In this document: positions 35,549 through 47,900 of the stretch, piece after piece
How positions within the stretch are numbered: the first letter of the stretch is position 1
How the letters are laid out: each line of letters opens with the position of its first letter
From: Galerina marginata
Taxonomy: Eukaryota; Basidiomycota; Agaricomycetes; Agaricales; Galerinaceae
Assembly: GCA_023014335.1 (NCBI GenBank)
Contig: JAECYW010000003.1
Coordinates: 124,001 to 188,000 of the forward strand
Length of the DNA: 64,000 nucleotides
Direction: 5' to 3'
Program-made: the position numbers and the translations under genes
Notes under the pieces: generated by a model
The model's input: the letters and a program-made list of their open reading frames with translations, nothing else
What the model was told of the DNA's origin: nothing
Database searches by the model: none

Positions 35549-35894
35549 CTTATTACTTGTACGTGTCGAGTTATATTCTCGAACCTGACAGGGAGACTTA
35601 TATCGTCTCCGCAGGACTACGACCACTGCCGCATTCATATATATAGTCATTTTTTATATCGACTCAATCCCTCTCCTCTACCGTCTAATATTCGGGGTCC
35701 CTAATTTTGCACTAACGAATATCCTGGCATGCCGGGTTTATCGACGAACCAAAAGCGGACAGTACAGAGAATACTCAACAACGAACCTCAGTCTACCTAT
35801 GGAGTTTCTAGAGGAAGCGCGAGTAGGAAATGCTACGCTTGGTTTGGCTGAACCCCCAGTTATCGATATCAGCCGTTCCCGGGTATTTGCATGA
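35549..35894 (+). pseudogene. 3' half of the interrupted 7-TM membrane protein gene
   Basis: Begins in the second copy of CTTATTACT (35549-35557). One more base (35558) completes the exon, followed by a GTACGT donor, a CTGAC branch site and a GCAG acceptor; the last exon is 35615-35894. It encodes two hydrophobic segments (FIYIVIFYIDSIPLLYRLIF and VPNFALTNILACRVYRR) and a hydrophilic tail ending SRSRVFA before TGA. VPN-x-ALTNILACRVYR is a strong signature of the C-terminal part of this basidiomycete membrane protein family. Added to the 5' half the coding length is exactly 1008 nt. Confidence 0.85.
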
Positions 35895-36059
35895 CGGTTA
35901 ATAGAGGTTTTCATAATCAACGTAATTAGGCTTCGCATGTGCTCGAATAACCGACCCCGCCTCCTCGATATCGCATGACCATGTCGCGGTCAACAAAACT
36001 ACAAAAGGACTCAAATTAGCCACTAATACTGGTCTGGTTGATGGGTACTCACATGTTTA

Positions 36060-37200
36060 CATAGTAATAGCAGTAATCATAGTCGCCTTCATGTGGTAGG
36101 CGTGCCAGTGACGGTTATAGGAGGTCAGAAATGTAGGCGTCAAAATGGCGTAGTTGAGGCTGGTACAACGTTGGCGCAGGCGGGGTGGAAGTAAGCGTTG
36201 ACACGGCGGAGTCGAGGCGAGTGCGAAGTGTACAAAGGGCTTGGATCTTCCTCCTCCCCTTCCTCCTCCTCCTCGGTTCGCAAACCTGCCTCGCCTACCG
36301 ACAGCACCAGCAGCATCCACAGCCTCGGTACCACCTCCCTCGCGCCTCCCAGACCGGCCATATCCCGCCTCCCTGCCCAATTGCTACGCCCTTCTGTCCC
36401 CACGCCCTTCATACACCCATCAACGCGACGAAAATTTTTCTCCATCAGCCACGGCGATGGGCGGCATCTTGCACCTCCCGCCCTAACCCACTGCAACCCC
36501 CGCCTCATCCTTCCCTCTGCCCCTCCGTCCTTTCATACACCCGTCAACGCGACGAATACCCGTTATAAGGAGGCGATTCCTCCATCAGCAGCGATGACGA
36601 GGTGCTGCGGCGCAGCTGATTATGGGTGTGGCACTATAGCGCAACAGCACAGCCGAGGTGAAGGGGAGGAGTGCGAGCGAGAGGAGGGGTGCGGCAGCGG
36701 TGAGGGGTAGAGAGGAGGACCAGCGATGATAGCAGAATGCGCCTGCTGTACACCCGCGAACGGAACACCGTTGAGGTAATGGGAGGGCGAATGGGTGTGG
36801 CAGAGGTGAGGCTGCGACGACGGCTTAAAGAGTCAAACAAGGAGGACGGAAGAGTGGTGATGACCAGTCGCGAACAAGTGATGCAAGTTCAGCTCGATGC
36901 ACAGATCCAGACGACAGATAAACTTGGCAATTGGGTATCGTGGTGATGGTAGTAGTCCACATAGGAGAGCCTCGAAGGAGGTCGAACGGGCTCAGAAGGT
37001 GGGTCAGATTCCGTCATCTCCGCAGATGCAGAAACATAGCTGCGCGACGAGGGCTTTTTCTCGTGCAGAACATGGGGTGAACAGGCCAGAGGCCGGAGCT
37101 GGACTGAAAAGGCGAGAAAAGCGCGTCGAATGCAGGATCTTGTGCTTGAAGTACAACCGTCGCGCACGGCGAGCGGATTTTGGATTTTGGCAGAACAGCA
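36060..37200 (+). repeat. Dispersed GC-rich repeat B, copy 3, left part
   Basis: Shows the B modules (CCTCC-rich stretch near 36250, GCAAACCTGCC, CATACACCCATCAACGCGAC near 36411 and a second near 36535). It stops at 37200 where KDZ-B begins. The missing remainder is at 49470 onward. Confidence 0.75.
37193..37200. repeat. Target site duplication of KDZ-B, left copy
   Basis: GAACAGCA, repeated at 49470-49477. In the uninterrupted B copy 4 the corresponding site (near 57399) reads GGCAGAACAATGCCAACAG, with one such segment only. Confidence 0.85.
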
Positions 37201-37295
37201 AAAATCCATAAGGATTTTGTTTAAGCAGCAGCCCATGCAACTGGTCAGATTAGATTAATCCAATCTTGGTTTAAACATTTTTTGCAGGCGGCATA
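37201..37295 (+). repeat. KDZ-B left terminal inverted repeat
   Basis: The outer 30 bases are imperfect (TTTGTTTAAGCA conserved). From CCCATGCAACTGG to GCGGCATA the match to the right end is perfect over 64 bases. Confidence 0.9.
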
Positions 37296-37299
37296 TACA

Positions 37300-37590
37300 T
37301 GCGGCTACGCCGGTGTGCTTCTCAGGATAGATTAAACCAGTTTAGTTTGTAAAAAGATTAAACCAGATTGTTTGTCGGAAAGATTGAACTAGTTTACTGA
37401 TTAAAAGATAGATTAAACTAGCCAGAAACCTATTTACACGAAGAGAAAACAGAAAGTTAAACTGGCTAAGAGATTACAAACTGATTAAGAAAGAGATTAG
37501 TTTATGTCGCAAAAATCCAAACTCTGATAAGCTCCAAAACCAGATTAAGTAGACCAATGATCAGCGCAACCGATTAAGTAGAATTGAATT
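37300..37590 (+). repeat. Left subterminal GATTAAAC-type motif cluster of KDZ-B
   Basis: Many degenerate copies of AGATTAAAC(C/T)AGTTTA occur in this AT-rich stretch. The right end has GGATTAGATTGG motifs. They are possible transposase binding sites, by position only. Confidence 0.6.
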
Positions 37591-37592
37591 CG

Positions 37593-39571
37593 TCAAAGCG
37601 TTGATCCTACTGGTACCCAAGCCCATCTCTCCTTGAGCGTCGTCCTCTTCTTGGCGGGCTGAGTATCGACGGCCTCCGTATCCATTTTCTTGCGTTTAAG
37701 GTCGGCGGTCCTTGTACTTGCACGACGAGGAACACGATCAGCGCTCCCCATTCCATTAGACCTTCCTGTGTTGATGCCACTTGCACTTGAAACAGTGAAT
37801 GATAACGCCTCCCCTGGAGATTGAGTCGGCGGCGGTTCAGTAGCGGTTGACGGAAGCGCTTGAACGGAAGATCCCATAACAGATGGCAAATCGGTAGGAG
37901 CGTTCCCAGGAGGCGAGGTATCTCGATTAGCTAGAAGTGGTGATTTGGAGGGTGAGATCGTTGAAGCATTCAGAATGGGAGTGGTGTCAACGGAAATCAA
38001 CTGGGGTCGAGGACGTGGGGCGGTAGCAGCGTCATTGGTAGTCTTGGGAGGCAAGGACTTCGAAGGACGGTGATTGAGAAGAACGTCTAATTCGTCGTCG
38101 TCATCATCACTGTCTGCGGTCAGATTGTCGGAGGAAATAGCAGGTCTGCAACGAAATTGGAAGGGGGTAGATGTGGAGATCGTTGAAAAGTATTGGTATA
38201 GGGCGAGAATTGATAGAGGTTCGGATTTCAATTGTTCTGGTGATTTCAGAGCACAAGGGAGTTGGTAGATTGATGCGTCGAAGTAGTCGTTTGGAGAACG
38301 AGCAATCTGTTCCCATGGAATGGTAGAAACTGGGCCGTTTGATTCAGAAAATTCTAAACAAACGAGTGTTAGTTGAAGATCGTCAAATCATGGCTTTGGT
38401 GTACATACCCCACAAAGCCACAAGGTACTCATCCAATAAAGTGGCTATTTGAACGACACTTGCTTCAAGGACTTCGATATGGGGTGGGATAGGAATGCCG
38501 TCTTCGTTTAGTGGAATCTTATAGGCTGAGACTTTGGGTTTTCCTGGATGAAGAGCATAAGTGAATGAGGCTAAAGGGTAATAGAATAGCTACATACGCG
38601 ATAAGACGGCATCGGCATGTGCAAGCCATGCATCCAGCTGTGCTTTGTGGTCGCTAGGTTTGACTGTGACAGGCTTCTTTTTGTGGTCGTCATAGCCGGC
38701 AAAAAGCCTATGGTCCAAAACGTGAGTAACGAATAGAAGTGTTATAGGAAAGATGGCTTACATCCCACCCTTGATCCAGTCTGACTTAGCGTCACGGAAC
38801 GCATAGGAAAATGACATGAGAGTTGAGCCGAGTCGATCGCGGTTACAGAGGTTCTGAAGGGCCTGGAGCATCAGGGCTGGAAATTCTTCGCGATTAGCTT
38901 GAATGTCCCGGGCGAGAGTGTCGATCTTGGCTTTCCACAAGTCCTGGTCTGCGTTCTCCCAGAGGATCTTCAAGGCTTTGTTCCGCAAGCCCCCACCGAC
39001 CAAGGTGGAACTTGGGCTCTCAGCACTAATATCATCCATCTTCTTGCGTATCGCATCTTCATTCTCGCTTGCAAACATCTCACGGGCAGATAGGTCACCA
39101 AGAAAAGTGACTATGGCGCGACGGAGAACATCTTGAACGGCTTTGTTGGTCGACGGGATGGAAGAGGCGGTATCGGAAGAAGAAGAAGACAGAGCGGCAG
39201 TCAAAGATGGAGTGGCAGACTGCGCAGCAGCGCGGCGAGAATCCGCAAGGAATTTATTGTTGTAGTGGTTACAATAAAAGCGTCGGATAGCCTATAAACG
39301 GCCCAGTTAGAATTGTGTTGAGGACAAAACAAAAACAAATTACCTGCTCCCATTTCTTTGCTCCTACCGGGCTACTTTTCACCAGATCTTGGATGCAATC
39401 ATCCTCCATGAGAACCTTTGCCTTCTTTTTCCTCCATTCCGTCAATGCCGCTGAGTAGGGATTGTGTTCCGGATTGTGCTCGGCGATGTACTTTTCATAT
39501 TCCGGATAGAAGGATTTAAGGAAGGATTTTTGAACGGGGGGAAACTCGGTCGATTCTTCGGTGGATTTCAT
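37593..39571 (-). CDS. KDZ-B cargo: 587-aa protein of unknown function
   Basis: Five exons: 39571-39344, 39291-38762, 38707-38598, 38543-38409 and 38353-37593. All joins are in phase, giving 587 aa. The N-terminal half looks folded and helical (FYPEYEKYIAEHNPEHNPYS, SSPVGAKKWEQ, VLRRAIVTFLGDL). A middle part follows with PSDHKAQLDAWLAHADAVL. The C-terminal 230 residues are low-complexity, with an acidic run (SDDDDDELDVLLNH), Ser/Pro-rich sequence and basic patches (RKKMD, PAKKRTT) that could serve as nuclear signals. It ends ERWAWVPVGSTL. No family recognised. It shares a divergent, partly duplicated promoter region with the gene at 40245. Confidence 0.65.
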
Positions 39572-40244
39572 TGCGAGGATTTAGATAATTCCAGGAAGCG
39601 TATGGAAAGCAGTGGTTTAAGAACGGTGCAGAAAAAGTGGGCATTTAAGGACGTCTGCAGGAGTTATATAAGTATTGGGATATGGTGGCCCGTAACCCAA
39701 GGAAAGCGCCATTGTGTAGATTTATGGCCCACCAGGCAGAACGCGTCATTGCATCGTTGAACTTCGAACGGCTGCAAAGCTAGTGGCCCGTGGCCGCCCC
39801 TAAAACAGTGTAAATATCCATATTTGGCAGTAGGAGGTGGCCATGGCCAAGCGTATGAGGCCATGACAATGCACCAGCCGAAAAGTTTCGCTTTGACGCA
39901 AAGACACAGCGAGTTTCTGCCCAAGCAGGCCCAAGCGATCATGACAGGAATAAAAAAAGAACAAAATTTAAAGCGTGAGCCGGGCAGATCCATATTTGGC
40001 AGAGTGGGCCACGGCCCCGGGCTTTCCGGTCGCGCTTTGACACAACGCGCACACAGCGTTCTGGTAGTTCAAGCGATTTTCCCAACAATAAAGCGAAAGC
40101 GGGAACTTTCTATGACAATTCTAAGACTCTGAAACCAAAAGAAATAAGTCTGGATCGATAATAGGCATGAAAACAATTAAAGCGGAACTATTTAAGGAGC
40201 TCAATCTTGGGCGGCATCGATACTGAATTTTATCTTCCAACGCA
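39572..40244. promoter_or_regulatory. Divergent promoter region with direct repeats
   Basis: Between two divergently transcribed cargo genes of KDZ-B. ATCCATATTTGGCAG occurs at about 39816 and 39989, each followed by a GTGGCC..GG motif and, further on, CTTTGACGCAAAGACACAGC or CTTTGACACAACGCGCACAC. This indicates a duplicated block of about 170 bp. No gene seen inside. Confidence 0.5.
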
Positions 40245-41226
40245 ATGTCTTCCAACGCAAACTCCAACACTTCCCCTCGCAAAGCATTTCTCGAGCTCTT
40301 GGCCCCAAGGTGGCGGGTTCCTCCTTGTCCGTTTGGAAACAAGCATCATGCCGGACTTTGCATGGGAACTGCTGTTCCAGACAACATTGGACGTCGAAGC
40401 TTTTATGTAAGTAGTCGTTCAATTCATGTCAAACATCGTTCTGAACCTTACATGGCCTAGTGCAAGCCAGGCCGAGGTAAAATGGTCTGTCCTGACGAAG
40501 ATAGGATGTCGCCAATTCTTGCGGAAGCGGAGCGCTCGCAGTTACTCAAGGCGCTTCAAACTTTCACCAAGGCCATGTCATCTCGTTGTGGTATAGAAAG
40601 TGCGACGGCACAAGGTTTGGCTGCGGCCGAGGCTGAAGCTCATGCTCAGCGTATGTTTTTTTCCCTCCAATATTTTTGGATTTGGCCTAACTCTATTTAT
40701 AGGGCTGGTCGCTCAAAATGCGGATGCGCCGCTGGAGGTCGAAATCTACGTATACTTGGAGGTAAGCTTTATTGACTTTCTGAGATTTATGACACTTATC
40801 TATATTTTGTACCAGGTTTTTGATACTTATATTAAGCAAAAAGGAAGCGTAAAGAACGGGACGTACTCTTTTCTTCTCGACTCAGCTCTCTGTAGCCTCC
40901 TCAATTTTCCCACCTCATCCTGGTCGGTCTATGACAGGTTTAGAGGGGAGTTTGTTCCTATTCCGACCTTCTGCGCATTAAAGATTGTGAAGAACGAATT
41001 CTTGGTTATACGCCCAACCAATTTTGGCGAGGAAGACTGCATAGGTTTGGATGGGTTGATTCGCAAATTGAATGCATACAACCTTCCTAAGGCAGAGTAT
41101 CCGGGACAAGCTATAAGGAATGGAAAGAGGGGTAGGGCTGACGATAATGCAGTTGCAGGTCCATCAAAACGACGAAAGCCCGCCCCAGTAGAGTACCTTG
41201 AAATATCGGACTCAGACTCCGAGTAG
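40245..41226 (+). CDS. KDZ-B cargo: 273-aa protein with a GRF-like Cys segment
   Basis: Four exons, 40245-40406, 40461-40650, 40703-40761 and 40816-41226, all in phase, 273 aa. Residues about 24-65 read PPCPFGNKHHAG ... DNIGRRSFYCKPGRGK, with Cys before and after an N-x-GRR-x-FY-C core. This resembles a GRF-type zinc finger, though the usual second Cys spacing is not clear, so the assignment is weak. A helical Ala/Glu-rich stretch follows (QGLAAAEAEAHAQ), then a domain in exon 4 and a basic C-terminus (KRGRADDNAVAGPSKRRKP) consistent with nuclear localisation. A role in DNA handling for the transposon is inference. Confidence 0.65.
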
Positions 41227-42950
41227 ATAGACGTTGATCCTATAATCTCTTTGCAAAGATATATTAATTGGCTTGTTAATATTGATTGGCCGATAAATGA
41301 AAAACGATTGACCAGACAGACGACCGAAGATTAGATGGGATTTCCAGTTGAATAGAGGGATGGATGGAAATGGAGCTCTAGAAGCACGGAAGGTGAGCGT
41401 GGGTGGTGGAGTGGACAACCAGCATGGATAGAGCCAGGGAAATCAAGCGTGTTGGCTCGCCTGCTGCCGTTCAAGTCAGTTGGCAGACTGTTTGCCCCAC
41501 AACTTTTTTGGGCTGAACTTCTAATAAAATTCCTTCTGCAAAGTGGCTATACGAACCTAATCCTACATTTCTGCCATTTCAGAACTTAAAAAACCTTTCT
41601 TAAACACGGCCAATTGTCCTGCAGCGCTTAAAACACAAAATTTGAAATATAAGACAAATACAGACCACTAAACCTCCTAAATTTTGTATATATGTTGGTG
41701 GAATGATATTAAAATAAATAGGAATGCTTGAGGAGGATGCGAGGGAGTGTGGTGCTTGGAATACTGAAGCGGCTCTTACCAGAGGCGTTTCCAAAAACGC
41801 CTCTGGTAAATCCCAACTGAGATTTGTGATGGTGGCTGTGTCGGCTCGGCTTCCACTGTTCGCAGACTCGGACAGTTCACCTCCCAACTTGTTTGGGCTG
41901 AACTTTGAATAAAATTCCTTCAGCAATATTAATCTATAAGCCATATTCTACATTTTTGTCATTTCATAATTTAAATATCTTTTGTTATGTGTTCAAAATG
42001 ACCTCATCAATGCTTGCAGTGGATATTCAATGCCGGCCCATTGCCGGTGATGTTGACTTGAAGTGTCGTGTGCCATATCGGAGTTTGAAATCACTATCTG
42101 GGACAATTCTTGATAAATCCGCTGTTATTGCCACCTTTTCGTTCGTCCACTGTCCATGTCCCCAAATTTGAACCACCGCAGCAATCGACATTGTCGCAGA
42201 CCGCCTCCACGCCAACGGTGAAATAACTCAAGGTCAACGCGCTTCCTGTGGAGTAGGGCTGCAGCATATGATGTAATTGGGCGACGCGACGAGGCAGAGG
42301 TGCCAGGTAAGTTCGAACGCAGCTTGCACGATGCTACTTACTCTCCGTTCTACATTCTAGTGCTTACGGCCCTCCTCTGCGGCCACTCCTTCAACTATTC
42401 TTTCGACGTACCCCATTGTTCTATCGGAGCAACACTGTCCATGGCGACGGTACCGCTGTCATTTTTGGTGCCAATGTGATTCCAGGAGCACCATCATTTG
42501 GAGGATGGTATCGACCCTCGCAGATGCTTATCCAAACATCAATTGACGTTCTGGGTGCATCGGCGAGGACTTTTTTGCCAACCTTTCATCCATTCAGCTA
42601 CCACTGATCTGTACCGGTACCATCCCCATCGCGCGTCAACGGAATGCACCTACCAACTCCACATTTGTATGCGCCACTGTTGCAAAAACACTGTCCGCGT
42701 CAACAGTGATTTTTCACCTACCCCGACTCACTCCCGTAAATAATGGTAAGTTTGCTATTGTTCAGAATCACTGGTCTCTGTGGCCGATTCAACCCGAACC
42801 CTTTTATTCCCAATTTGATAGACTATGGCCCAAATTGGGGCCACTCAACCAAGCACAGTGAATCTATAAAGTTGCCGTCCTCGTCGAATCTCTCGCTCCT
42901 GTACGTTCATCCTATTTCCCCTGCCACTTCGTTACTTCATATTTTCCTTC
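41227..42950. other. No confident gene; duplicated segment and hairpin repeat
   Basis: Contains a direct duplication of about 130 bp (41445-41590 and 41845-41985, both with TGGGCTGAACTT then TAAAATTCCTTC) that flanks repeat M. Between 42000 and 42950 short open frames occur that might include 5' exons of the next gene, but I could not join them convincingly. Confidence 0.5.
41778..41807. repeat. Perfect hairpin in repeat M, copy 2
   Basis: ACCAGAGGCGTTT, a 4-base loop CCAA and AAACGCCTCTGGT. The surrounding 41750-41845 matches 27860-27950 (inside KDZ-A) in the opposite orientation. Confidence 0.8.
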
Positions 42951-43420
42951 ATGTCGCCAAACTTCGGTCCACTTTCTGCGAAGCGCGCTGATCTCCAATG
43001 CCTCACGAAGTACGAAGCCATGGGCAGAGTTCGCAATCAAATCCGTCAAGCTATACGTTGTGTCGCGCCTCCTGTCCCTGTCTTCCATCTGCCACATGAA
43101 CCCGACCACATCGAAACGGGACCTTGGCTCTTTGTAGGGACAGAAGGTCAATTAGATGCTGGTCGGTGGTTTCAAGTTGTACGTTGCAATCTCCCTTCAA
43201 TTTTTATGTTAATAATCACCTTTACCAGTGCAAAGTTTGCGATCCCATCATTCGCCATTTCATCACTGATCGTCTTGATGCTCAACTTCTTACTGGAAAT
43301 TCACACCTCGGCGGGCTCTTTCAATTGTATCACGAGATAAAGGCTCATCCAGAGGAGGACGCCGGTTGGCCAGTTAAAGGTGGTCGCTCATTGGCAGCCA
43401 CTTGTGTTCGGCGCTCATAA
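42951..43420 (+). CDS. KDZ-B cargo: 139-aa protein of unknown function
   Basis: Two exons, 42951-43178 and 43229-43420, joined by a 50-nt GT-AG intron in phase 0. The product has PVFHLPHEPDHIETGPWLFV in exon 1 and starts exon 2 with CKVCDP, a CxxC pair, then LGGLFQLYHEIKAHPEED. No family recognised. An additional 5' exon upstream of 42951 is possible because the ATG lies in a frame that is also open further left. Confidence 0.5.
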
Positions 43421-44998
43421 TGAAGTTCTGTCCGACTTACAGCTATTGTGTGAAGAGATATTTTTGTACTTGTCTTATTGTATTCCATAATGACCGTGTT
43501 TTTAAATAATAAAGTCGTTCACAAAAATCTGGCGGGTGTAACGCTCAACTTTCCGGCAGACGCCGAGTGCTATGTATTTTTAGTTTTCCCGTGGTTGTCG
43601 GTGTTCGTTCAACCATGCCCAAGTCTCTGTGCTGTCTTCCCTCTCTCGTCTCTCACTGTCTCTCTATCGGAAGCCTCAAATTTGTTCGGTCAGTCTACTT
43701 TTCCATACGCATTCCTTCTCTATGTACTTTATCTAATCAAACTCTGACAGGAACAGGCTTATTTGAAATTGTTTCAAACCCCACACCTTCGGATGCCAGA
43801 ATACAGGATCAGAGTGCGCCCCCTCTCCCCTTGAGATGTGGGCCGGTAGGGGGATACCTAGGGTGGAGAAGAGAGGTCAAAGAGCACATAGAAAGGCCCT
43901 AGTAGAGGGATCTAGGCAGGTACGAGGTGAATCGAGCCATACGACTCGATTTGCATCCCTTGTCTTCCATCAACCTCACTAACCCTAGACAAAGACATGT
44001 CTCCCCCTCAGCAACGCCTCCGCCGTCCTCATCCGTCCTTGACGACAATATCGCTGTGGCCGTCATGGCCTCCACCTACGGTATCCCCTGCGGCCTCATG
44101 ACGACGACATCGTCGTGCAGGTCATTACCTCCACCCGCGGCGTCTGCGGCTTCCTGACGACGTTATTGTCATACACATGCGCACTGCCCACACCGTCTTG
44201 TTCCGCATCTTCCCTCAAGCTTGACGCCTCCGTCATCTTCGTTTACCACTGCGGTCTTTTGACAGCGGTACTGCCGTGCACGTTAGGCGTAAATCCGCCT
44301 CTCGCGCACTTTCAGTAGCATCCCGTCCAAGACAGCGACGATCTCAACCTGCGAGGCAACTTCCGCCTCCCAGAAGCCGCCCCGCGCCCACAACCGCCCC
44401 ATCGACCACCAGCGACCACTTGGTTGACACCAGTCGCCGTCGACGACCATTCGCGAGCCCTCGCGAGTCCGCTACAGCCCACCTGCAACCGTCCATGCAA
44501 ACCTGCGAGCCCTGTGCCAGGTCACCAGGCGTCCACACCAGCACATCCATCACCCACTGTCCAAAACCTCCCTTATCCACCTCTTCGTTGACTGACGTCG
44601 TCGTCGTCGACGGTTAGCAACCCGGATACCCCCTGCCATGCACCACATCACCGCACCCACAGCCGTTGACGAAGCTTGCGAGCCCCGCGCCACGGCTCCA
44701 GCTTGCCTTGCGCAGGATGTTCAAACCTTCGGAGAAGTCGCTCTATTGGCTTCATACCAGTCTATGTCTGAAGCAAGCGTCATATAATTTGTTCAGCACG
44801 CAGGCAATATTTACCGTACAGGAGAAGACTGACCATAATTGTATCAATGAGATTTAGATCAGAAGGGGTTTATTGTTGCCGTCTTTACAATTGCCGTATA
44901 ATCTATGCCGCCCCGGTGCAATATTTCACGTGAGCGTGCCACTCAGTTGGGCCGCGTCTGAACTTGATTGAACGCCCATCACTCTTCAACTCACCATC
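43421..44998. other. No gene supported; GC-rich low-complexity DNA
   Basis: The stretch 43960-44700 is GC-rich with CGTCGT-type triplets. It gives long open frames (for example 44276-44617) with no domain, and overlapping frames of similar length on the other strand. A promoter for the transposase at 44999 must lie at the right end, but no clear TATA box was found. Confidence 0.45.
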
Positions 44999-47900
44999 AT
45001 GAGCCGACGATCCTTCAAGGCGCACACCAAAATAGTCAAAGAAGCGAAGCAAGCTGCTGGAGATGCCCTCTTGGAGTGCGACGAAACACGGTACATTGAA
45101 GGCACTACTCTGGCCGGATCGTCAACTTCAACCTTCATATCTGCTCTGCCACCGCCTCCACAGCCGCTTCTCATTCAACCACCCTGTATTACTACAACTC
45201 CTGCCTCCGTTTCTGAGCCTGAGCCTGTCTCGGCTACTGAAGACAAGCCTTCGACTAAGAAGAAGACACAGGCGAGCACCTTCACGCTGGGATTCTTGGT
45301 TGACTGTGCCACTCACACAATGTTCATAGGTTTCCGAAACACTTGAAGAGTTTCAAGCAGCATTTCCTCAGCTGCTGGATCTACTTTTTGAGCATGAGTC
45401 TGACGCGCGGACCTCTCAAGCGTGCTCATGTGGGTCTGGGGCCAACAGGACGACTCGCTGTTACGACTGTTTCTGCTATGAACCATCCTGTACCACCTGC
45501 TTTATTGCATCGCACAAGAATTTGCCGACACATTGGGCTGAAGTCTGGGATTCCAGTCAAGGGTTCTTTATTCGTCACGACATTGCTGCGCTCCGAGACG
45601 AGATTGCTGCCGTCAATCTCGGTCATTATGGGCTTCCTTGCCCCAGCAAATATGCCACAAATCTGAAGTTCACGGTCATCGACATCAATGGGATTCACCA
45701 AACCAGGATACGTTTCTGCACATGCGAAGGCTTTCCAGATCGGTCAAAACAGCTTATGAAAGCAAGGTTATTCCCCGCAACAATGTCGCAGCCAACTACC
45801 GCGTTCTCCTTTCAAGTTTTGAAACAGTTTCACCTCTTGCATCTCGAAGGCAAACTGTCCGCCTACGACTTTATTGGAGCGCTTCGCCGTCTTTCCGACA
45901 ACGCGTTTCCACAACGAACAGCAGTATGTATCTAGATCTTTTCCAATTGCTGCTTTCTCATCGGCTTTAGGACCCGTCACCTCAATTTAGGTTGATAATG
46001 CGTATTTGGCGCTTCTTAACAGCGACTAAGCGTCAGGGCCAGGCCCATGGCATTGATTCGCTACTTCCTCACCGCCGACAAGGAAACCTTATTGTCCACT
46101 GCCCGAGTTGCCTCGAAATTCATGTTAATATGGAGCCTGGATGGGAAAGGACACCACCTCAGCTTCGGTAAGATAATTACCCCGTTTTCTAGCTCAGTAC
46201 TGCGATTTAACTTCGCATTTTCCAGGCATCTAATCCAAACCCAGTATACTGCGGACGGAAATCATCATTCCAACAAGTATGCCAAAAACACCGATCCCGA
46301 TGATATTTCTCTCTATGACGGTAAAGCATACTACCCGAGAGATGCTGAGTATCGAGAGTATGTCAAAAATCTACCGAAGGGTGCACCAGAGGCCGGTCTT
46401 TTCTCATGTTTATCATTTCATTGAGCTGAATATGGTTTGAAATGCAGAAAGCACCATGCGACCATCTCAATGTACATACGAAGCAAAATCGGAAGAAGTT
46501 CAAAAACATGGAGCTTACGGGCATCGTCAATATCCAATGCGGCCACATATTCATCAAATCGACCGTCGATCTCCAACTAGGCGAAAAGTATATTGATATT
46601 TTTTTATTTAACATCTCCGTCGCTAACTACTCGTACAGGCATGGAAACGTAGATTACGCGCTGGACCATGCGATTCTGAACACCAAACCTCAACCGGTTT
46701 CGGAACTATACCTCGCTTTTGTGAGGATCTGCGATCATATTTTCTCATACGACAATTCCTGCAGTCTTTGCGTAAATGCTGTGAAGCGTTTCATTGAAAA
46801 TTTTCCGGACGAGGCTGAATTGGTTGAAAAGTTTCGGTGGTTAATCCCATTACTTCACGTTCAAAATCATAAGGATAACTGTACATATCTTTATTCATCC
46901 GCTTACGTTCGTGGGGCGGGCCATTTTCACGGCGAAACTGCTGAGATGCCTTGGGTTGAGCTAAATCAGCTCGCACCACAAACTCGCCAGATGAATAATG
47001 GTCATCGCCAAGATACTATAATCGACCACCATTCTCATTGGAATTGGATGAAAATGTCTAATATGGGTGCGTCTTTTCCTGAATTCAGTTGACTATACGC
47101 TCATTCTCTCTCTCTAGGGTCAACTCTCTTCCACGATATCGTCCTTGCCAAGCGCCTCTTCCTTGAAAAACACGCGGTTTTTAAGAAACTTTCAGTTATC
47201 TATGCCGACAACGTTCCGGAGTGGAATAAGCTGGACCGCGAGTCCCGAAAGATCCCAGCTGATAAGGAGGTCCGATGCGTTTATCGGCAATATAGTATAA
47301 AGGGTCCGTATATATCTATCTCTTATTCATACAAGGTAACCAATTACTTCTGATCTAGTTCCCTCCCGATCTCGTATTTACCAGGCGCTCTTGGCCGAAC
47401 TCGAGACGGAGACCAATGAAGATCTTATCCCCACAATCCCTTCCTTTTTGAACGAGGCTATCTTAATCTCAGAGGAGCAGTAAGTAATACTGTCAGTTAT
47501 CACGAGGGTTTAACCTAACGATGCTTATCGCTAGGCGCAAGGTGAAGTCCCGCGTCAAGGCCCTCAAAAAAGCTATATCAACTAGCAAAGCCGATGTCTC
47601 ACTGTCCACCGAGGTTGAAAAACGTCGTGAACGGCTCAGAATTCGGATAGAAAAGTGGCGCGACTTACAAAAGGATCTAACTCCGCAAATTGGTGATTTT
47701 GTAGCACAGCAGGCGATTCATGGGAAGACAGCTCATGCGCCTGAGGAGGAGGTTCTCTACGTCCCATCCGATTTTACGGAAGCTATGCGCGTCAAATACG
47801 ACCTGGTCAAGCTTGGAGAACACGAGCGTCACTTTTTGGAGGGCACCGCATTTGACTACATCTCCAAGGTCAAAACCATTACGAAAGCTTTCTTTGCGAG

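Noticed and set aside
44276..44617. 113-aa Arg/Ser-rich open frame in KDZ-B
   Set aside because: GC-rich low-complexity DNA with competing frames on both strands and no domain or splice support.
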